Origin: Candidatus Saccharimonadota bacterium
Lineage (GTDB): Bacteria; Patescibacteriota; Saccharimonadia; Saccharimonadales; Saccharimonadaceae
Length of the DNA: 10,482 nucleotides
Direction: 5' to 3'
NCBI GenBank assembly: GCA_017515125.1
Contig: JAFWHP010000024.1
Span: forward strand, 1-10,482
Part shown: positions 6,265-10,482 of the stretch, one piece after another
Layout: every line of letters begins with the position of its first letter
Numbering within the stretch: position 1 is the first letter of the stretch
Program-made: the position numbers and the translations under genes
Notes under the pieces: generated by a model
Told to the model about the DNA's origin: nothing
What the model saw: the letters and a program-made list of their open reading frames with translations, nothing else
Databases searched by the model: none

Positions 6265-6297
6265 CTTCCAAAAATGCCAGTAAAGACACAATAATTT

Positions 6298-6774
6298 TTA
6301 GCGTGCGAAATGCGCAAAAGCCCGGTTCGCTTCTGCCATGCGGTGACAATCTTCTTTCTTCTTGAAAGCGGCACCCTGCGAATTCACAGCATCAATTATC
6401 TCGGCTTCGAGACGCTTAGCATAGGGCATCCCCTTTCGAGCGCGTGCCGACTGCACTAGCCAAGAAAAGGCAAAGTGAAGCTGGCGATGGCCGGCAATTG
6501 GGAATGGAATCTGATAGTTGGCACCGCCAACTCGTCGTGATTTAACCTCGAAATCTGGCGAAACGTTCGCAATCGCCTTTTCGAGTACCTCGACCGGATT
6601 CTCGGACTTCAATTTCTTTGCTGCGCCCTCAATGGCCGAGTAAACTGCACGTTCGGCAACCTGCTTCTTGCCATCAAGCATAGATTTGTTAATTAGGCGC
6701 TGCACCAAGATAGACTGGTACTTACGATCTGGACTAACTTTGCGAACTAGAGATTTAGTAGTTTTACGTGGCAT
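6298..6774 (-). CDS. rpsG: 30S ribosomal protein S7
   Basis: This 158-residue protein binds the 3' major domain of 16S rRNA and starts assembly of the small-subunit head. Visible family motifs are LINKSMLDGKKQVAE (27-41), SRRVGGANYQIPFP (79-92) and the C-terminal KKEDCHRMAEANRAFAHFAR (139-158). Length is normal. The ATG is two bases after the rpsL stop, and its AGGAGG (6785-6790) lies inside the end of rpsL, so translation is coupled. In most bacteria fusA and tuf follow; here a terminator follows instead. In E. coli S7 represses its own operon by binding the S12-S7 junction. The two-base junction here leaves little room for that, so control may lie in the rpsL leader instead. Confidence 0.98.
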   Translation of the reverse strand: MPRKTTKSLVRKVSPDRKYQSILVQRLINKSMLDGKKQVAERAVYSAIEGAAKKLKSENPVEVLEKAIANVSPDFEVKSRRVGGANYQIPFPIAGHRQLHFAFSWLVQSARARKGMPYAKRLEAEIIDAVNSQGAAFKKKEDCHRMAEANRAFAHFAR

Positions 6775-6776
6775 AA

Positions 6777-7190
6777 TTACTTACCCTCCTTCTTCGCACC
6801 GTACTTGGAGCGACCTTGTTTACGACCCTGTACTCCTTGCAAATCAAGCGTGCCGCGCACAATATGGTAACGCACACCAGGAAGATCTGGCACACGACCA
6901 CCGCGCACTAGAACGACAGCATGCTCCTGCAAGTTATGGCCCTCGCCACCAATATATGCCCAAACTTCTTGGCCATTGGTAAGACGAACCCTAGCCACCT
7001 TTCGCATAGCTGAGTTTGGCTTTTTCGGAGTCTTGGTTGTAACTTTAATACATACACCGCGCTTCAATGGTGCTGGTGTTTCCACGCGCCTGGTCTTTAG
7101 AGTATTTACAATAGAGCCAAGAGCCGGAGATTTAGACTTCTTCGCAGCCTTTTTCCGAGGCTTACGAATCAACTGATTAATAGTTGGCAT
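6777..7190 (-). CDS. rpsL: 30S ribosomal protein S12
   Basis: This 137-residue protein is the decoding-centre component that contacts h18, h27 and h44 of 16S rRNA. Conserved motifs are [12 protein letters not shown] (1-12), [14 protein letters not shown] (51-64), [10 protein letters not shown] (81-90), [14 protein letters not shown] (96-109) and [10 protein letters not shown] (122-131). The N-terminal region between the basic tail and the TPKKPNSA loop is about 13 residues longer than in E. coli, as in Bacillus-type S12. Lys56 and Lys57 match E. coli Lys42 and Lys43. The position matching E. coli Lys87/88 in GGRVKDLPG is Pro101, at a known streptomycin-resistance site. GAGG at 7199-7202 is the ribosome binding site. 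The gene lies first in a two-gene operon with rpsG. Confidence 0.98.
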   Translation of the reverse strand: MPTINQLIRKPRKKAAKKSKSPALGSIVNTLKTRRVETPAPLKRGVCIKVTTKTPKKPNSAMRKVARVRLTNGQEVWAYIGGEGHNLQEHAVVLVRGGRVPDLPGVRYHIVRGTLDLQGVQGRKQGRSKYGAKKEGK

Positions 7191-7352
7191 TAAAATTTCC
7201 TCATTAATTAATATATATAATATATAGTGAACTATCCTACGCTATATATAGTGTCCAAAGGCTATACTGAACCCACTAAAACACTATATCTAGCGCCCAC
7301 TATTTGTCCGTCCGCGTACAGCAATTGCGTTCGAACTGAAACTCTTTCAAAC
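7191..7352 (-). promoter_or_regulatory. Long structured 5' leader of rpsL-rpsG mRNA
   Basis: The promoter at 7353-7358 lies far from the ATG at 7190, so the mRNA has a leader of roughly 155 bases. It contains a 15-position hairpin with one mismatch (arms 7281-7295 and 7240-7254; 26-base loop). A second copy of the 3' pairing segment follows: the + strand word ATATATAGTG occurs at 7244-7253 and again at 7220-7229. The 5' arm can pair with either copy, and the second lies about 17 bases from the GAGG ribosome binding site (7199-7202). This is the layout of a switchable leader, perhaps for ribosomal-protein autoregulation. The ligand is unknown and the switching is inference. Confidence 0.5.
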
Positions 7353-7361
7353 ATTATACCA
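7353..7361 (-). promoter_or_regulatory. rpsL-rpsG promoter (extended -10)
   Basis: On the minus strand TGG-TATAAT (hexamer 7353-7358, TGn 7359-7361) forms an extended -10. The 17-base-spaced -35 would be TGGAAA, a weak match. A diverged repeat shared with the oxidase promoter region lies 40 bases upstream of the -10 (7399-7425). Confidence 0.65.
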
Positions 7362-7398
7362 CAAACCTTCTAGTTTTTCCAGTACTTTTTGAAGCCGT

Positions 7399-7425
7399 GG
7401 CGTTGTTGTGTAATTCGCCAGCACT
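7399..7425. repeat. Diverged 27-base repeat, copy 1 (see 10409-10435)
   Basis: This copy agrees with 10409-10435 at 21 of 27 positions, same orientation, sharing GGC-TTGTTG and TAATTCG in register. Five of the six differences are transitions. It lies between the tig stop and the rpsL promoter. GGC(T/C)TTGTTG-type ends resemble terminal inverted repeats of IS5-family elements as I remember them, so it may be a relic of such an end; a shared upstream regulatory site is the alternative. Confidence 0.4.
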
Positions 7426-7433
7426 ACTAACAA

Positions 7434-8714
7434 TTACTTGCTGTTCTCTTTGACTAAATAATCTAGCGTAGCCTCAATCACTAAACGATTATGAATATCG
7501 GTTTTAACGTTAGGATCTTTTAGTTGCTTAATTGCCTCCGGGGACTTCTTGTAGACGTCTCTCAACTCCGCGATTTTCGCAGCAACGAGTTCATCTGGAA
7601 CAGTAATATTTTCAGAAATAGCAACATTTTGCAAAGCAAGCGAACCTTTCACGCGTTCCTCGGCGACCTTTCTTGCCTCTTTCTCCCAATTCTCCAGTGT
7701 TTCATTGTTTCTTTCTAGGAACTCCTCAAAACTCAAACCCTGCGAAGAAGCATTCCTAGTCATATCATCCCGGATTATCCGCATCTGATCGTCAACTAAA
7801 ATTTCTGGGGTCGGAATAGTGGATTTTTTGACTAATTCCCGAATCAAATCATCCTTAAATTTCTCCTCGATTTGATGATTCTTTTGTGCCTCTAGGTTTT
7901 TGCGGATATCTTCTTTTAGTTCGTCAACACTCTTGAACGCACCACACTTAGCCGCCAAATCATCATTGACTTCCGGTTTTTTGATTTCATTGACCTGTTT
8001 TAAGAGTACCTCAAATACCGTCTTGGCGCCGGCTAAATCTTTTACTCCATAATCTTTCGGGAATGTCAAATCAAGGTTGAATTTATCTCCTGATTCGTGC
8101 CCGACAATTCCATCCTCAAACCCTGGAATAAAAGTCTTAGAGCCAAGTGTCAATTTGTAATCTTTTGCAGAGCCGCCCCGAAAAGCCTCGCCGTCTTTTT
8201 TGCCAACGAAATCGATAATTACTTCATCTCCTATCTCGGCTGCTTTCCTGGCTACTTTCTTCTCCGCAAAAGACGTACGGATATTTTCTAATATTTCTTC
8301 AATCTCTTTATCCGATACTTTTACTTCTGGTTTCTTTACGCCTAGTTTTTTGTAGTCGCCCAGCTTAACTTCTGGAACAATGTCGGCGGTTGCTGTATAC
8401 TCGGCCACCTCGTCCGGAACATATTTTGTTACATTAATGCTCGGTAGTACCAACGGAGATTTTTCCGTTTCTCGAAAAGCCGGGATTACCGTCGACCGCA
8501 CCGCATGGTCGATAGTCTCGGCATTCAAATCGTTTTCCGGTATAAACTTCTTGGCAACCTCGATAGGAACTTTCCCCTTTCGAAATCCTTCGACCGAAAC
8601 CCCTTTAGCAAGCTTCGCTAAGGCCTCTTTCTTTGCTGTTTTTAAATCCTCTGCCTCAAGCGTAACAGTCAATTCTACTCTAGAGTCAGAAATCTTCTTT
8701 AATTTTGTCTTCAT
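7434..8714 (-). CDS. tig: Trigger factor (ribosome-associated chaperone and peptidyl-prolyl isomerase)
   Basis: This 426-residue protein binds the ribosome near the exit tunnel and shields nascent chains. The N-terminal ribosome-binding domain (about 1-115) carries the signature GFRKGKVP (43-50). An FKBP-type isomerase domain follows (about 162-240: GDEVIIDFVGKKDG, then LGSKTFIPGFEDGIVGHE, then FPKDYG). The C-terminal helical domain (about 245-426), highly charged, forms the chaperone cradle. Length is typical. AGGAG (8720-8724) lies five bases before the ATG, and an extended -10 promoter sits in the 50-base gap after the upstream oxidase gene, so it is probably a single-gene unit. No T-tract terminator was found between its stop and the rpsL promoter, so some read-through into rpsL is possible. 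Confidence 0.96.
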   Translation of the reverse strand: MKTKLKKISDSRVELTVTLEAEDLKTAKKEALAKLAKGVSVEGFRKGKVPIEVAKKFIPENDLNAETIDHAVRSTVIPAFRETEKSPLVLPSINVTKYVPDEVAEYTATADIVPEVKLGDYKKLGVKKPEVKVSDKEIEEILENIRTSFAEKKVARKAAEIGDEVIIDFVGKKDGEAFRGGSAKDYKLTLGSKTFIPGFEDGIVGHESGDKFNLDLTFPKDYGVKDLAGAKTVFEVLLKQVNEIKKPEVNDDLAAKCGAFKSVDELKEDIRKNLEAQKNHQIEEKFKDDLIRELVKKSTIPTPEILVDDQMRIIRDDMTRNASSQGLSFEEFLERNNETLENWEKEARKVAEERVKGSLALQNVAISENITVPDELVAAKIAELRDVYKKSPEAIKQLKDPNVKTDIHNRLVIEATLDYLVKENSK

Positions 8715-8719
8715 AAAAA

Positions 8720-8747
8720 CTCCTATATATTAATGATAATTATAGCA
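8720..8747 (-). promoter_or_regulatory. tig promoter (extended -10) and ribosome binding site
   Basis: On the minus strand TGC-TATAAT (hexamer 8739-8744, TGn 8745-8747) is followed by a leader of about 20 bases with AGGAG (8720-8724). No good -35 is visible at 17 bases. It lies in the 50-base gap between the oxidase stop (8765) and the tig start (8714). Confidence 0.7.
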
Positions 8748-8764
8748 CGTTTTATTTATAATTC

Positions 8765-10351
8765 CTACCCTACAAGTCCCGATATTTCACTATCTCGAAA
8801 ATGAGTCAGCGTAAAACGTGAATCTGCCCCTAATTTAATATCAGGATTCAGGATGTTATTTGGATCAAAAATCTTTTTAATTTCACTATATAAATTTTTG
8901 GTCGAATCAAGCATGTCATTATTGGTAGCTGCAGCCTTAACCCGTCCTTCTGGTGTTCCACCAGCTAAAGTTCCGCCCTGCCTCTTAATAATATAAGCAC
9001 CTGCTCTGAGGAAAGTGGCTATTTTCTTGTTGGTATCTTTGTCTTTAAAATCAAACAACGGCCTTAAGCTATATATTCCATTCGCATACGAGCCAAACAA
9101 AGCCAAATCCAAATCAAGTTTTTCCCCAAGTACTTTTATGTCATTGGTAAAGTTTACTAGATTAACCGAGGGGATGTAAAAATCGGTCAGAATCGGCACT
9201 CGTTCGCCATTTTTTACGTTGTTCAGATAATTTATTGTGGCATTTTCGAATTCGTTAAGCGCCAATTGATTTTCGGGCTTGTCGTAAATCATTTTTACAC
9301 TTCTGGGCATTTCGTTATGTAATTTTTCAAGTCTTCGCGTAATCATATTTTTCCGCTCATCAAACACCATATAGACCGCGAAACCATCCTCGGTTTTTTT
9401 GAATACACCGTCCAAATGTTTTCCAGAGCCTCGAACGGCCTGGATGATTTTTAAATCGCATAAATTCATCTCGCGCGGCCTTAAAGCCAAAGCTTCATCC
9501 ATATATTTAATAGCAGTACTGAGGTCTTTGAACGTCGCAACCGTACGTACGACATTTTCGCGTATCGGCACCGCCCTCAAAATCACTTCCGAGATGACAC
9601 CCAATGTCCCCTGCGACCCAAAGAATAGCGGCATCAAATCGACCGTTTCCCGCTTTGGCACTTTGGCGATTCCAGGATAGCCAGACAAACCAGCATTATC
9701 AAAATCAAACTCGCGCAAAAACTTATCTTCTTCCTTTAAAAGCTTTGCGATTTTGCGGTAAATCGAGCCTTCAAAAGTTTTTTCGGCAGCGCGTTTCGCC
9801 AGTGCATACTTGCGAAGTCTATTGGTCTGTAAGCAATCGCCATTGGACAAGATCACTTCGATTCGCTCAACGTAGTTTTGGATGCCACCATATTTGCCAT
9901 AATATGAATCACAAAGGCAATTCGCAATCAACCCGCCAATCGTTTCCGCATCTCTTCCACCTATCGGAACGGTCAAGCCGGAAACAGACAATGCAGTATT
10001 AAGCTCCTTTAGCGTGATACCCGCCTGAACGCGCACCAATCTGTCCCTCGAGTCAATTTCCAACATTCTATTTAGTTTTTCAGTAGATATTACAAGTCCC
10101 GTAGTTAAATCAGCTCCGCCTTCATCAAGCCCCGAGCCTCTTACCGTTACCGAGGCCGGAATTTCCCTTAGTGCTATTTGATTAAAAAACTTCAACAGTT
10201 TTTGAATATCCCCAGTCGATTCTGGAAAAGCGACGAATTTTGGTTTAAGCTTAATAATTGAACGATCAACTGAATATTTTTCCAGAATTTCCGGATTATC
10301 AAAAACATTACCAATTATTAACTGATTAAGGTATTTCGTGATTTTTCCCAT
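8765..10351 (-). CDS. FAD-binding oxidase/dehydrogenase, GlcD / D-lactate dehydrogenase-like
   Basis: This 528-residue protein has an N-terminal FAD_binding_4 (PCMH) domain and an FAD-oxidase C-terminal domain, as in glycolate oxidase GlcD and D-lactate dehydrogenases. FAD-site motifs are VTVRGSGLDEGGAD (68-81), RVQAGITLKELN (107-118), GLTVPIGGRDAETIGGLIAN (125-144) and FGSQGTLGVISEVILRAVP (244-262). The C-terminal IFDPNNILNPDIK (495-507) matches the usual DPxxxxNPGK ending. Family members oxidise 2-hydroxy acids and pass electrons to quinone or ferredoxin partners. The expected C-terminal H-G active-site motif (GGSxxGEHGxG) is replaced by GGTLAGGTPEGRVKA (459-473), so the substrate may be different. 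No membrane segment or Fe-S motif is seen. The start codon is only about 10 bases from the -10 box, with no ribosome binding site. Confidence 0.85.
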   Translation of the reverse strand: MGKITKYLNQLIIGNVFDNPEILEKYSVDRSIIKLKPKFVAFPESTGDIQKLLKFFNQIALREIPASVTVRGSGLDEGGADLTTGLVISTEKLNRMLEIDSRDRLVRVQAGITLKELNTALSVSGLTVPIGGRDAETIGGLIANCLCDSYYGKYGGIQNYVERIEVILSNGDCLQTNRLRKYALAKRAAEKTFEGSIYRKIAKLLKEEDKFLREFDFDNAGLSGYPGIAKVPKRETVDLMPLFFGSQGTLGVISEVILRAVPIRENVVRTVATFKDLSTAIKYMDEALALRPREMNLCDLKIIQAVRGSGKHLDGVFKKTEDGFAVYMVFDERKNMITRRLEKLHNEMPRSVKMIYDKPENQLALNEFENATINYLNNVKNGERVPILTDFYIPSVNLVNFTNDIKVLGEKLDLDLALFGSYANGIYSLRPLFDFKDKDTNKKIATFLRAGAYIIKRQGGTLAGGTPEGRVKAAATNNDMLDSTKNLYSEIKKIFDPNNILNPDIKLGADSRFTLTHFRDSEISGLVG

Positions 10352-10361
10352 TCTGCTAAAG

Positions 10362-10391
10362 ATTATAACACATATTTTTTCAAACTGCCAA
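10362..10391 (-). promoter_or_regulatory. Promoter of the FAD oxidase gene (TTGGCA-18-TATAAT, extended -10)
   Basis: On the minus strand TTGGCA (10386-10391) and a perfect TATAAT (10362-10367) are 18 bases apart, with TGT before the hexamer giving an extended -10. The ATG at 10351 is only 10 bases past the -10. Transcription should therefore start 2 to 5 bases before the start codon, producing a leaderless or nearly leaderless mRNA. No Shine-Dalgarno sequence is present in that space. Confidence 0.75.
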
Positions 10392-10408
10392 GAGCTATCT
10401 TAGAAAGA

Positions 10409-10435
10409 GGCCTTGTTGCATAATTCGTCAGTATT
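10409..10435. repeat. Diverged 27-base repeat, copy 2 (possible IS-element end)
   Basis: It begins GGCCTTGTTGCATAATTCG on the + strand and matches 7399-7425 at 21 of 27 positions in the same orientation. It ends 41 bases upstream of the -10 of the oxidase gene, nearly the same distance as copy 1 from the rpsL -10. The GGC-TTGTTG-TA start recalls IS5-family terminal inverted repeats. On the minus strand a short frame ending ELCNKASF* crosses it. The window ends too soon to tell whether an element continues. Confidence 0.4.
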
Positions 10436-10447
10436 GAGGGACATAAA

Positions 10448-10468
10448 GGCAAAATTTTACATTTTGCC
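10448..10468. repeat. Hairpin near window end
   Basis: GGCAAAAT (10448-10455) pairs perfectly with ATTTTGCC (10461-10468) across the loop TTTAC. There is no T tract on either side, so it is not a standard intrinsic terminator. Its core resembles the centre of the 146-base palindrome at 2144-2166, and the following GC-rich bases (to 10482) are cut by the window end. It may be the start of a related palindromic element. Confidence 0.45.
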
Positions 10469-10482
10469 GCCGTAGGGGCGGA

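Noticed and set aside
6241..10450. GGGACATAA(A)GGC occurring at about 6245-6255 and 10438-10450
   Set aside because: The first is the loop and stem of a functional terminator, the second a different context. The shared word is short and the flanks do not match, so it is probably chance.
1..10482. tRNA, rRNA, CRISPR array, transposase gene, toxin-antitoxin pair
   Set aside because: Both strands were scanned by eye; no cloverleaf, rRNA signature, regularly spaced repeat or matching protein was seen.

Overview
The window looks like a piece of a small, compact bacterial genome of the candidate phyla radiation, most likely Candidatus Saccharibacteria (TM7). The main clue is the first gene. It is a secreted Asn/Thr-rich protein joining a beta-sandwich region (with a PAGTYTNTINF-type segment) to a C-terminal 'Fibrobacter succinogenes major paralogous domain' (CWMVENLKIG ... 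ICPASWTIPT ... YGFAVRC). I know this architecture from Saccharibacteria surface proteins. Tight gene packing, overlapping stop/start codons and a divergent pentose-phosphate gene set fit the same group. The taxonomic call is inference from protein style, not from a marker search.

Layout: positions 55-1569 hold the surface protein, the only + strand gene. Positions 1570-2314 have no convincing protein gene. They hold a strong + strand promoter (TTGACA-17-TATCAT) feeding a two-hairpin stretch that ends in a classic intrinsic terminator (a candidate small RNA), then about 380 bases of G-poor + strand that may be a decayed minus-strand gene, then a 146-base nested imperfect palindrome. Everything after that is on the minus strand: a carbon-metabolism operon (gap, rpiB-like, rpe-like, PfkB sugar/nucleoside kinase, LOG-family phosphoribohydrolase; 6132 down to 2315), the ribosomal pair rpsL-rpsG with its own promoter, structured leader and terminator (7358 down to 6235), trigger factor (8714-7434), and a GlcD-type FAD-dependent oxidase (10351-8765). 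The last 130 bases hold the oxidase promoter, a diverged repeat and a short hairpin cut off by the window end.

How the genes work together: the metabolic operon is internally consistent. A LOG enzyme can release ribose 5-phosphate from nucleoside monophosphates, and a PfkB kinase can phosphorylate ribose or a nucleoside. RpiB and Rpe interconvert ribose 5-phosphate, ribulose 5-phosphate and xylulose 5-phosphate, and GAPDH draws the resulting triose into lower glycolysis. That is what a host-dependent cell living on scavenged nucleotides would need, though the individual substrates are not proven by sequence. rpsL/rpsG and tig are the translation and nascent-chain-folding block.

Regulation: four minus-strand promoters (gap, rpsL, tig, oxidase) all have a perfect extended -10 (TGn-TATAAT) and a poor or variable -35. 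The putative small RNA promoter is the opposite: perfect -35 and no TGn. Points worth a second look are the small RNA candidate, the 146-base palindrome, the rpsL leader with two competing 3' pairing segments, a 27-base diverged repeat about 40 bases upstream of two different -10 boxes (or a relic of IS-element ends), Pro instead of Lys at the streptomycin-determining position of S12, altered active-site motifs in RpiB and Rpe, and a nearly leaderless oxidase mRNA.
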